Assembly (NCBI RefSeq): GCF_032854445.1
Contig: NC_088300.1
Coordinates: 16,063,570 to 16,127,569 of the forward strand
From: Liolophura sinensis
Taxonomy: Eukaryota; Mollusca; Polyplacophora; Chitonida; Chitonidae
Length of the DNA: 64,000 nucleotides
Direction: 5' to 3'
Under the pieces are notes generated by a model. The model was not told the DNA's origin, searched no databases, and was given only the letters and a program-made list of their open reading frames with translations. Position numbers and translations under genes: made by a program. Shown in pieces: positions 22,401 through 32,373 of this stretch. How positions within the stretch are numbered: position 1 is the stretch's first letter; each line of letters opens with the position of its first letter.

Positions 22401-25400
22401 GATGGTCGTGGGTTTCCCCCGGGCTCTGCCCAGTTTCCACCCACCATAATGCTGGCCGCCGTCGTATAAGTGAAATATTCTTGAGTACGGCGTAAAACAC
22501 CAATCAAAAAAAAAAAAAAAATCACTACAAACGTGATGGAAAACAAGCAATATATGTAATGTCACTGGCCTTTACCATTCTCTAATGCTGTCTGTCTGAA
22601 ATTAATGAGATTTGCACACTTCTAGACAATGGATTAATTGAATTAACTGTTTATGATGAAGAGTTCCATTTTTATGTACATTTATAAACAGTATGGTTGC
22701 AGTTTTACTCATAATGAGGTATGCATTTAATGTAATGTGAAATCATGTGAGGAAGTTATCAAATAGACTTGTGCTGTCGTGTCAGTCCTATCATTTTGAA
22801 GAAAATGTGTTGAGAAGCAGGATTTCGTATTACATGAACTGCATCCCTAAAAAGTTTTAGTATATTTTTGTGAGATTTTATAACAGATCATATTTGTTTT
22901 ATCACAGACATTTATTGGTGACCCCAAAAGAAAGGAGGGTTGTTATTTGTGAATCTCTGTTGTGTCCGTCAGCCTTCAGGAATACCTTGGCTAGGGTGCT
23001 GTTCAGGCATTTTGAGGTGAGTTGCTAAAAATTGGTATTTAGCAATGATAAATTTCAAGTACCAGAAAAATGTTAAATCCTTAGATTATGATGTGTCAAG
23101 AAAGTTAAAACATTTGTAAAGGATTCATTTCTAAAGATTGCTCGCCACTGGCCCTCAGCCAATGTTGGCTTTGGGACATAGACATAGGTGATCTCCTTTG
23201 TCAAAGTCATTTGGGTCCTTTCAGAGTAAATCATGTAATGTGCCTTTAAAGGTAAATCATATAGGAGCTTCTTAGCATTGCTTGAAAACTTGCAAGCCAG
23301 GTTACTGGTCAGCATTTTATTATCCCTCCATTTCCATGTTAAACTCCCAGTCTCATATAGAGCTTGCAAACTCAGCAAATGGCCATATTGACATACACAA
23401 TTGCTTTATAGGGGAAGGTGACTTTAAAATAGCCTTACCAAGAAGAAATGACAAACAGGACCAATTTTCATAGAGTGAGGTGTTTTTCACTGGTATAAAA
23501 CAGGTACATTTAGAGTATGCTGTTTATTGTTATCTCTTCAACTTGTTTGATCTAGTGGATTTGAAATGGAGCATTGAGAGTAAATTGTATTATTTTCAGG
23601 TGCCGTCAGTGTTGTTTGGCCCCTCCCATTTACTGACCATGTTGACACTGGGGACAAATACTGGACTGGTCATTGACCTGGGCTATAGAGAAGCAGTGGT
23701 TGTCCCTGTATCCTTTTGAGTTCTGCTTGTACACATACTTGTATTACAAGGGAAAAAACAAAAAACACAAATTTTCTAGCTATTTCAATCTATCCGTCCC
23801 TACATCTGTTAATTTCATATATCTGTCTGAGACAAATGAACTTTGTATAATCACATACCTTAACAAGCCTTCAGGTTTATGAAAGCATATCTGTGATGAA
23901 AGCCCTGCAGTGCTTACCCTTAGGAGGACAGGCCATTCATAGGTAAGCGACTCACTGTCCACCAACTTGACATTGATCTCTGCCTGCGAAGGTAGTTTAG
24001 AGGTACTGATTGTGCAGACCATTGAATTATAACACGGAGGTGGAAAACAAATTTAGGGTTTGCTGTCCATACTTCTCAGTTATGCTGATCTATGCATCTT
24101 TTGGCATAAAATCAGAAAAAAGCTCTAGATTCATTACTGAAGAGGTGGATTTCTGCAGCCTGGTAAAGTGTTCCAAACTTTATTTTGAACTGAACCACCT
24201 TTGCAAAACAAACCATTGATTTTGTTTCTTCTAATAAACTTGATATTATAATGTTGTATAAATTGCCCTTGTTTTTGGAATAAACGTGACATTTTTTGTC
24301 TCTATATAAGAGAGGTATTATTTTCTCTTTTGCTTTTACCAGGCGCCTGGCATCATTACTAGAGACAGCTACAGTATCTACAGCCACTCAAAGTGAGCAG
24401 CCCCTAGGCAAAGCTGCAGGTAAGACAAAGTGACAATTGCAAATCTGAATTGCAAAATGTTATATGGCATGGAACTGGATTATCAAACCTGTACAGTTCA
24501 AAAGGGTACTTGTAAACTGAGGAAACTGTTCAAAACTGGTCTGTTGATCTGTAACCGTCTTACAGCATTATTTCCCCAAAATGTTACAATATTTATAGCA
24601 TATAAGTTTTCTGAAAGTGGAACACAATATGGATACAACATTCCAGGTCTTCAAAAATCCTAAATCAACTTTTAAAAGGAAGTTATTTTGTTTTTGTTTT
24701 CACAGCTGACCTCTCCGAAGAAGTAATTGAAGATATTAAAGGTAAGATATGGATATTGTTACCGATGTCATGTTGGGATATTGTTTTCATCTGATTGTTA
24801 GGATCTTTATAAATGAAGATGCTATGTCATACCACAGTGTGCTGGTGGTATGTCCTGGACGCCAGGGTGCTGCCTAAGATTGGCATTTGGGTACTTCCTC
24901 ACCTGGCACAGCTTAAGGGGGATGAGTATATCCTAGTTCCTCCACCTTTTTACATATGAAATAGCAACTTTCAGTACCAGTACCTGTTGAATTTTATTTT
25001 GGAAACAAAACTACATGTGCAGTGGTTGGGTTGAACGAGTACTTTATAAAAAAAAAAAGGAAATGTCAGTCCACACAGATTAATGCCCTTAGAAAAAACA
25101 TGATTTGAACAAAATAGGTGATGATAAAAGCCAAGCATATTAGTGGACACAAAGGCCATACCATTTCTTGTTTTGGTCTTAAAATCTATTGGAAGTTAGA
25201 GTATAACCATAAATATTTTTTTTTCTCATAATATATTTAATGGGTTGTATACTGTAGGAGTGTATTGCAATTTCGTCATTCTTTTCTATTTTCTATATTT
25301 TTTCAGTCAAATGCTGCTTTGTGACAAATTTTAAAAGAGCGAAAGAAATCCAGGAAGTTACATTATATGGAGCAGATGAAGGCAAGGTATGCCATCGGAT

Positions 25401-28315
25401 GTGTTTAAGATGCTTTGTAATATTAGAATATATGACAATCAAATGATTGCAGCCCTGAAATGCCCTTCCATTTGTTAGCATGCAAATTTAATATGAATAT
25501 GGAGAATGCTTTCTTGATGCACAATGTACTCATCATTTCAAACGTGCGCTTATTGCTAGTATCTATTGAAAACATTATGAGTTTATGGAAGACAACAAGT
25601 CCTTTTACCATTTGGGTTGTCTGATGGATTTCAGGTGTTGTTTGTTCAGCTGAAGCTTTTGACGCCAGGTGTTTCAGGTGTCTGGATAGGTGTCATGGAT
25701 TCCTCTGCCCTCAACTTGGTCCGATTTGGTTGTCAGTGTCACCTCAGTTGTTAACCATATACGTTACTGAGTATTGCCCAAACCATCAATCAGAAAAGTA
25801 AATATATACATATGTATATATGCCATGCAGATGTTATTTTTGTGCAGAATATACATGTAGTTCTGATGTTTTTTATCTTAAACTCTGATGAGTTTATTGT
25901 AATACATTTTTTCCAGTTGCCTGCTCCACCACCGGTCCTGGAGTATCCCTTGGACGGAGAGAAGGTACTTCACATCAATGGCAAAATCAGGTCAGAGCAA
26001 AAATATTTGATGTATTTTGTACTGTATATATAATGAAAGTCTCTAAGTTTGATCAGGTAGCTGGGGACAATTCCCCAAAGCCATTTTTGACTTAAGTCAA
26101 AATTTAAAACCTCTTAACAGTACTTAGTTTTTGGTACTGAAAGTTGAAATTTGGATACATTTATCTTAACATAATATTGAGGAGGTGGACAAAATATTGA
26201 TTTCTAAAGCCTAAGAATAAGCTTTAACATTGTCAAAAATGGCTATGTGGACTTGGCACCATGTATTAGATAAGGAGCACGAAGAAATGATTAGAGCAAA
26301 GTATATCAGTGAACACAAGTGTAGAAAATTTGTACAACAAGCTAACAGTGTGACCATTTTTATTACAGAGAGCACACGTGTGAGGTTCTCTTTGAGCAGG
26401 ATAATGAGGAGCAATCAGTGGCCACTATCTTGTTAGATGCCATTGTTCAGGTAAGTCTGCTCTGTTATAATCGAATTCATTTCAGGTTACGATCAAGATA
26501 CAGCAGTGTTTTTGCCCAGCATCTGTAAACATGTTGGTATGTCCCATGTATAGTGTGAAATTGCAGCAAATATTGTTGGGGTGGCATTAACCCATGAGCA
26601 TTCATTGTACACAGTGATTGTGCTCTAAAATGTGCCTCTTGTCACAAAGATTTTGAAATGTTCGTGCTAATGGGCTGACAGGGGAGATGAGTTTTCTGGG
26701 TTAAACCTTGTAACGTTGGTCATGCTTGAATAAATCTGCCATACCTAAACTTCAGCTTAGCCTCGTCATAACCTGGACATGTCTGTCTCTCACACTGGCC
26801 AATCCGAATTGATTCTGTGTCCCTTTAAGTGATTTCTCACAGCTTAATAATATTGTATTATTGCTAGAAAAAACCTTGTACATTTAATTCGCACTCTAGT
26901 CTGTTCTGAGGTAGATTTTACCCTGAAAATGCCCTATGCCCTAAGAACAAAGCTGTTGAAGAACCAGAGTCATCTTCGAGCTTGTCTCCGATGAGGTTGA
27001 AGACTCCATCAGTAGATTTAAATCCTCACTGATTACTGTGTGTCGGTGTGTTTCAGTGTCCTATAGACATGAGGAAGCAGCTAGCGGCTAACATTGTGGT
27101 GACGGGAGGAGCAGCCATGTTGACAGGCTTCTATCACAGACTGCAGCAGGAGCTACTTCATCTGCTGAAACAACCTAAATACAAGAGAGACCTGGCCATA
27201 TCAGGTTTCAGATTCCATCAGCCTCCAGCTAAGGAAAACTGCTCAGCCTGGCTCGGGGGTAAGATGTTTTGCAGTGACTAATTTGATTGTTGTTTTATTT
27301 TTTTATTTTTTTTTTTTTATTTTTGATTGGTGTTTTACGCCGTACTCAAGAATATTTCACTTATACGACGGCAGCCAGCATTATGGTGGATGGAAACCGG
27401 GCAGAGCCCGGGGGAAACCCACGACCATCCGCAGGTTGCTGGCAGACCTTCCCACGTACGGCCGGAGAGGAAGGCAGCATGAGCTTGTCTTGAACTCACA
27501 GCGACCGCATTGGTGAGATGCTTCTGGGTCATTACGCTGTGCTAGCGCGCTAACCGACTGAGCCACGGAGGCCGCGATTGTTGTTTTACAGCATACTCCA
27601 GAATGTACCACTTGCACAACAGTGGCCAGCTTATGGTGGGAGGAAAGCAGGCACAGCTTGGTGGAAAACCCACAACCAACCAACCACAGTCCAGCTCATG
27701 TGGCCTTTCCACATACAACCATAGAAGTCCACATGAGCTGGACTAAATTCGCAGCGACTGAATTGATGAATGGATCCAGAGTCATTGTGCTGCACTAGCA
27801 TGCTAATCACTAGGCCACAGAGGGCGCTATTCTACAGTGAAGTAATTTGTGGTTTTCAAATGAATATCAATGAACTGGTCAAAACAGAATGGTTTTTCCT
27901 CCATTCTTGCATAATGGAGAATTTTTTCAGCCTTTGAGAAATTATTTCCTTTGTATTTCCAATACATGTGTACTAGCCCAGCACTGAAAAAAGATTAACA
28001 TAGAAATCTTTTCATTGGATTGAAAATGGGATTAAATAACTGGAACTGAATTGTTTAGTGTGCATGTTTGTGCCCAGTTATTAATGAGTTGCATGTAAAA
28101 CTACATCGATTTTTTTAAGATTTACCAGGATATACCTAAAATTTAGTGTATTTTGTTTGTCCTCTTATTTAGGAGCGATGATTGGTTGCCTAGAGACACT
28201 ACCCCACAAGTCGATGAGCCGTGACACTTACATCCAGACCGGGGTGTTGCCAGATTGGTGCTCTCTGGGTACAGAGCCAGAACCTACCAAGGACAAAACC
28301 CCGACCCGGAAGTGA
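19428..28315 (+). CDS. ACTR10: Actin-related protein 10 / Arp11, dynactin subunit (398 aa, 13 exons)
   Basis: Arp11 belongs to the pointed-end complex of dynactin, the dynein cofactor; this role is known for the family, not shown here. Exons are 19428-19501, 21626-21698, 22004-22074, 22908-23016, 23600-23707, 23875-23942, 24343-24419, 24706-24741, 25307-25386, 25917-25990, 26369-26450, 27057-27258 and 28173-28315, all GT-AG and in frame. Recognisable blocks are [113 protein letters not shown] and [18 protein letters not shown]. The C-terminus has [10 protein letters not shown], as in the human protein (417 aa). The ATG at 19428 has A at -3; a second in-frame ATG lies two codons on. Exon 8 is only 36 nt. 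Confidence 0.96.
19831..19903. repeat. Near-perfect 28-bp inverted repeat (hairpin)
   Basis: The left arm 19831-19858 starts CTAGCCTAATAAATTAGACC. The right arm 19876-19903 is its reverse complement at 26 of 28 positions. The loop is 17 nt. It lies in the first intron of ACTR10 and could be a tiny MITE or a structured RNA. Confidence 0.8.
20123..20380 (+). mobile_element. tRNA-derived SINE (family A), full length but diverged
   Basis: The head reads GGGCCTCCGAGGTGAGGTGG, with TAGCATGCTAGCGCAG after it. The B box region is GTGAATTCAAATC. The end is GAGTTCGGCATAAAACAC with an A-rich tail. The changes in both promoter boxes suggest it is old. It lies in ACTR10 intron 1. Confidence 0.85.
22384..22533 (+). 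mobile_element. 5'-truncated SINE (family A) with 12-bp target duplication
   Basis: Only the last 126 bp are present (22396-22521), from CTGCGGATGGTCGTGGGTTT to the poly(A). The target duplication TCACTACAAACG lies at 22384-22395 and 22522-22533. The target itself carries an extra tandem copy just upstream (22370-22380). The sequence is close to the 8186 copy, so the insertion is young. Confidence 0.92.
27285..27588 (-). mobile_element. Full-length SINE (family A) inserted at the edge of an older copy
   Basis: The body spans 27298-27575 in minus orientation, from the poly(T)-like tail to the head complement GAGCCACGGAGGCC. It has a 13-bp target duplication GATTGTTGTTTTA at 27285-27297 and 27576-27588. 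The right duplication is itself part of an older, diverged SINE that continues to about 27828. It lies in ACTR10 intron 12. Confidence 0.95.
27576..27828 (-). mobile_element. Older diverged SINE (family A)
   Basis: It begins with GATTGTTGTTTTACAGCATA (the reversed tail), continues with GTGGCCAGCTTATGGTGGGA and ends with a decayed tRNA-like head (CACTAGGCCACAGAGGGC). It shares the order of family A blocks but with many changes. A younger copy lies directly beside it. Confidence 0.8.
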
Positions 28316-28509
28316 TTCCGTGTCATAGTGCTATTTATTTCTCATAATTTATTGCAGCTCATCACTCATCTCGTACATTGCTCTCTGTACACTTCTCTTC
28401 TGCTGGGTAGATTGTGGTGGACATGTTGCAAGTTGGTGCAGTTCACTCAGTCAGTCATTGAAGACTTCAGTGTTCTGATAATCTGTCTGCTCTGTAATTA
28501 ATACATGAT

Positions 28510-28515
28510 AATAAA
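28510..28515 (+). terminator. Candidate poly(A) signal for ACTR10
   Basis: AATAAA occurs 195 nt after the ACTR10 stop in the sequence GATAATAAATGTATATG. It is the first canonical signal after the gene. Confidence 0.55.
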
Positions 28516-29459
28516 TGTATATGTACATACAGCGGCACCCTGCGTCTTCTGTGTGTTGTCTACCTACCTTACCTGAGACCGTTTCATGGAATTCTCCTTT
28601 ATGAATGATGTCCACTTCCACATGTTTCAACCAAATGAGTTTATTAAGAGAATTTCCTGTACAACGATGAAGGGAAGTGGCTATTAAAAGCCTGGATTTC
28701 ATACACTCGGTGGATGACCAGCGTCCGCTAGAGTGTTCTCATGATGTTGACTAGGAAGTTAAACACGTTTTAACTTCACTGGTGCCGATCGGAGGTGGAC
28801 CAGCGGAGATCAGTTGTCGCAAGTGGCCGAGTTCTCAGACAGCTGACGGACCCTTAATAAAGATCCATGAGAACCAGTTGGTGGTTTTACTCCAGTTTCC
28901 TTCAGCCATAAAACTAACTGCTGTCTTCAGTGTAGCGTTAAAATGGCAGTCAAAATAAAAGTATTATAAGCTACAATGGTATATCATAACAGTGAACGAA
29001 CCAGCACCACATTTGCTTGGCTTCTAAAGGCGTTCATAACAGGCATGAGATTTGTCCTTTTTGTACAGGAATCCCTCTTTATTTATACAAAAAATGCATC
29101 AGAAAATTATTTAATTCAGAAATGCTAAAAATGACAAAATTAAAAGCGTGATATATAATTTCCCCTTTTTCATCCCAGTGTGTGCCTCGTTCATGTTATA
29201 GGTTACCATTCAAATTGTTGTATATAACTTTCAGCATCGGAATCTTTCATTTCTCCCTGTTGTTCTTGTATATAATGCTTAGTCCTATTTACAGCATTAT
29301 TACCAGACGAAACTAGCCAACGGCGAACGACGCAGGTCAATTTCCTGTTACAACTGACCTGCACCAAATTTGGCCCACGATGAGAAAATACCGAACACTC
29401 ACATACCGAACTGGATACAAATCTGACAACCAAACGAGCTAGCGGCAAGGGTAGGCAAA

Positions 29460-29665
29460 AACAGTCAGAGTAAAGTTTCATATCAAGCCACCAGACATCA
29501 CACAGCACCGAGTCATATTATACTGACACCGGGCCAACCAGTCATATTTCCTTGCTTTTACCTCTCAGTGTTGAGCGCCAAGCGAGGCAGCAACAAGTAC
29601 CAAGTCTTGGTATGACCCGGGTTTGATCCCAAGTCTTCGGACGTCGCCTTCACATTAGGCAAATG
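29460..29665 (-). mobile_element. Family C tRNA-derived repeat copy
   Basis: On the minus strand it reads from a tRNA-like head (TTTGCCTAATGTGAAGGCG, then GGGATCAAACCC as a B-box-like block) through GCCTCGCTTGGCGCTCAAC and TGACTGGTTGGCCCGGTGTC. The same order is found at 42355-42655, which supports one family. Confidence 0.65.
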
Positions 29666-30131
29666 CAGAGCGAACACCCGGGAGTGATCAGACGTGATAT
29701 CGCCATGTATAAACAGACAGCAGTTGGCGGTTACTGAGCAAAAATGAGTGTTGGACGATAAAAACGAACCAACTGTATACCACGTCTAGCCGATCAAATA
29801 TTACTTTACAGTGTAAGGGGTAAACGTGCCTCGATCTATAACAAATCTTGACGCATATACAAAATTTTATACTGCCCTGTTCATGTTGTTTTAAATTTAT
29901 TTATTCTTGCTTCCGTGGATTTGCTTCGACAGATAGCATTAATACATACATGCACCAAAGATATTTAACGTTTACCCTTCCGTATGGTGACGCGTGGGGA
30001 TAAACAACCACAAATGTTCTCCTGAAACATTGTGGATTTCGCGCCAAAAGTGGATACACCCAAGAGTAGATAAGGAATAAAAGAATCACGCATTAGCACG
30101 CTAGCCGCGGTTTTTGTACCGTTGGCTTTTT

Positions 30132-30434
30132 TTAGTTGGCACACTGACAGGTGAACTTGCCAACCTTCTTGTCTTCATTGGTATTCTCGACGTGGTCCAC
30201 TTGAGAAACACTAACATCGTGCGGAGAGTTTGGACTTGGGGTAGGCGATGTCTTTTTCCGCAAAATCAGCTTCGGTTTTTGGTAGGGGAAATTGGAAGTA
30301 GTGACAAAGAAAGTTTCTGACTGTACTTTAGTCTTGGCCTTTTGTACCTTGCATTGGACTGAAGGTGTAGGACAACATGGATCCGTTTGAACCGCTTGGT
30401 CAACTTCTGCTGGTCTGCTGTTTACAATCCCCAT
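30132..30434 (-). CDS. Hypothetical 100-aa protein with N-myristoylation-like start
   Basis: I do not recognise this reading frame. It starts MGIVNSRPAE, which fits the N-myristoylation pattern (Gly2, Ser6), and has G at -3 and G at +4 around the ATG. The middle is rich in Lys, Thr, Pro and Ser (LILRKKTSPTPSPNSPHD) and the C-terminus has a CxC (GKFTCQCAN). It has no predicted membrane segment. It diverges from the 346-aa frame with 313 bp between the two starts. It could be a complete short gene, or the first exon of a longer one with unseen exons to the left. The composition looks protein-like but the frame is short, so this is uncertain. Confidence 0.4.
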   Translation of the reverse strand: MGIVNSRPAEVDQAVQTDPCCPTPSVQCKVQKAKTKVQSETFFVTTSNFPYQKPKLILRKKTSPTPSPNSPHDVSVSQVDHVENTNEDKKVGKFTCQCAN

Positions 30435-30747
30435 TGCTGGAAAGTTCAGATAGTGGAAAAGCCCACCGTTATAAGCCCTATCTCAAGCCCACGATTGCTC
30501 CACCAAAACTTCTTGGTTACATTTCTTGGACCTGCGGTAATTCACTTCAGACTAAAGTCAGTCTAGGCGATAATTCGCGTTACGTCAGAGATCGACGTCG
30601 CTGACATCTCCACAGTAACCAGAAGAGTCAACGTCACAATCAAGAGTGTGAACGTTACTTTGAAACCTCCACTTGAGAAGTTACCGACGCTTTATATGGC
30701 AGGCATGAAGTTAGACTGTAACATTTTACAACTGGTAAAATAGCAGA
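30435..30747. promoter_or_regulatory. Putative divergent promoter with TATA-like and CRE-like motifs
   Basis: This 313-bp gap lies between two outward-pointing ATGs. TTTATATGG at 30691-30699 is a possible TATA box for the plus-strand gene, about 50 nt before its ATG. TTACGTCA near 30570 matches a CRE/bZIP site. Function is inferred from motif and position. Confidence 0.45.
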
Positions 30748-31788
30748 ATGGGCTCAGCCCCTTCTAAAGCTTCAGGGGCGACAATAACGAAGGTCAAGGA
30801 GTGTAACCCACAGTCTGCTGAAAATCAAATCGAAGAGACTCCAGTAGAAGTTTTGCGGCCCGGGGCAGCCGCGAAGGAAACACAGGCAAGTCCCGGAGTT
30901 CAACGAACAAAACATAAGGCACAACGAGAGGGTACAATGAAAGACAACCGGCACGCCCAAAAAGGTGCTTCTGCCGACGGTATTTCAAAGCCAGGAAACA
31001 AATGTGCCGCAGGAAGACAAGATAGCGCGATCGGATTGGAGGATGAGATGATGCGTTTAAGGCGATGCAGGCCGCTTCATTCGAAACTACCACCGATACA
31101 CTACGTTGAGAAAAACGAGGGAGGACTAATGGTACAAGATGTGGACAAATCGGCTGATCAAGGGAAAAAAGACATGAACAAATCAATCAAGACGGACAGG
31201 CCTTCAAGCGCAACGTTTCCTCGCAAATCTCAAAGTGGAACAGAGTCTCCCAACTCTGGCATATCACTACCGGATGCTGATCATAAACCAAACATTACGC
31301 CAATAAGGATCGACCCCGTTGATCCAAGCGCAGTTGGGAAGTTGGGCGTTTCGGGTCAAGAGCTTCTCCAGCAACTACAACGTCAAGGCATAGTCAGCGT
31401 GCACGGGACCCACCACGTGGACTCGTCTACCATAATAGGACAGTTGGCCCACCTGGGTCTTATACGGGACAACAGCTCTAAAGGGACACAGGGAGGCGTA
31501 GTTTACAACGAAACTGAGCGACGTAAAATGCCAGCCCGACTCGCAAAGCTGAATCACAGTGAAGTGCACCAAGGAGCCTTCCCAAACCCAGAGGAGAAAC
31601 GCCGTCGCGTAAGACACAGGCCAAACCTTGGAAGCTGCGGACTGCTGATGAACGAAGATGTGGTTAACAATGCTTTACAGCGGGCGTGCGCCAGAGAACG
31701 GAAACAGACCAAGATATATATGCCGTCAGACAACGACGATGACAGCAAAGCGCTAGAACAGAAGATTGATCAAGTTGAATTACTGTAA
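30748..31788 (+). CDS. Intronless 346-aa protein, possibly STMND1-like, N-myristoylation-like start
   Basis: An uninterrupted frame of 347 codons in an otherwise stop-rich region is strong evidence for a gene. It starts MGSAPSKASG, a good N-myristoylation pattern (Gly2, Ser6, Lys7), with A at -3 and G at +4. Most of the protein is hydrophilic and probably disordered. Two better-ordered segments are GQELLQQLQRQGIVSVHG (about 207-224) and RRKMPARLAKL with an Arg/Lys-rich stretch (EEKRRRVRHRP) after it. These recall the LxxQGI and PPARLxKL blocks that I associate with stathmin domain-containing protein 1, but this is a memory-based and weak match. An acidic patch (DNDDD) lies near the C-terminus. 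No intron is needed. Poly(A) signal at 31966. Confidence 0.72.
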   Translation: MGSAPSKASGATITKVKECNPQSAENQIEETPVEVLRPGAAAKETQASPGVQRTKHKAQREGTMKDNRHAQKGASADGISKPGNKCAAGRQDSAIGLEDEMMRLRRCRPLHSKLPPIHYVEKNEGGLMVQDVDKSADQGKKDMNKSIKTDRPSSATFPRKSQSGTESPNSGISLPDADHKPNITPIRIDPVDPSAVGKLGVSGQELLQQLQRQGIVSVHGTHHVDSSTIIGQLAHLGLIRDNSSKGTQGGVVYNETERRKMPARLAKLNHSEVHQGAFPNPEEKRRRVRHRPNLGSCGLLMNEDVVNNALQRACARERKQTKIYMPSDNDDDSKALEQKIDQVELL

Positions 31789-31965
31789 TGTTACCGTGGA
31801 CAACTCTCTAGAACGATAAACATATTGTCAATGACGACGAAATCATTTGCTTTCGTCAATATTTCATGTGTCAAGTAAACCCAAATCAGGACCATTCGAT
31901 AACTTGTACCTCGTGGTACCAATCAAGTAATAGATAGCCTACATCAGCATCATTTTTCCTGTAAA

Positions 31966-31971
31966 AATAAA
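31966..31971 (+). terminator. Candidate poly(A) signal for the 346-aa gene
   Basis: AATAAA lies about 180 nt after the stop codon at 31788. Another AATAAA occurs near 32092. Confidence 0.5.
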
Positions 31972-32373
31972 TATTACTTGCTAGCGAAATATTTTGTTTA
32001 GTAGTTACTGCTCGTAGACCATGATTGGACGTTATTGGAGCTAGTATAAACATGGAGATCCAGTCTATGAACGTGATATTCTGTAATAAAGATGGTCAGA
32101 TTAGACCTTACGACGACGAACTTCAAGAAGCTTTCGGAGCACGCATATGGCGACCAGTTATAGTGCACATGCTGTGATCAGATAGGTGGGCATGCACTCT
32201 CACGAAATCCCCGGGAATTGTGATAGTGACGTAAACTAAACAATTATTTTTGAACCACCAGAACTCAAAGGTTCTGTGTGCTTTCCGCAACAATAATTCT
32301 TAAACCTAAGGTTGGAAAAATGAAAGAAATCTCATATGTTGGTGATAATGTGTTATAGGTTAGTGATAGGTCC

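Larger units (their letters stand above)
28316..30131. other. Intergenic stretch after ACTR10
   Basis: It contains the ACTR10 3' UTR, a degenerate SINE fragment near 28877-28965 and a family C repeat at 29460-29665. No downstream exon for the minus-strand frame ending at 30132 was recognised. The frame at 29203-29508 falls largely in repeat sequence. Confidence 0.5.

Noticed and set aside
29203-29508. 101-codon minus-strand frame as a downstream exon of the 30132-30434 gene
   Set aside because: It overlaps the family C repeat, lacks a convincing acceptor and has no recognisable domain.
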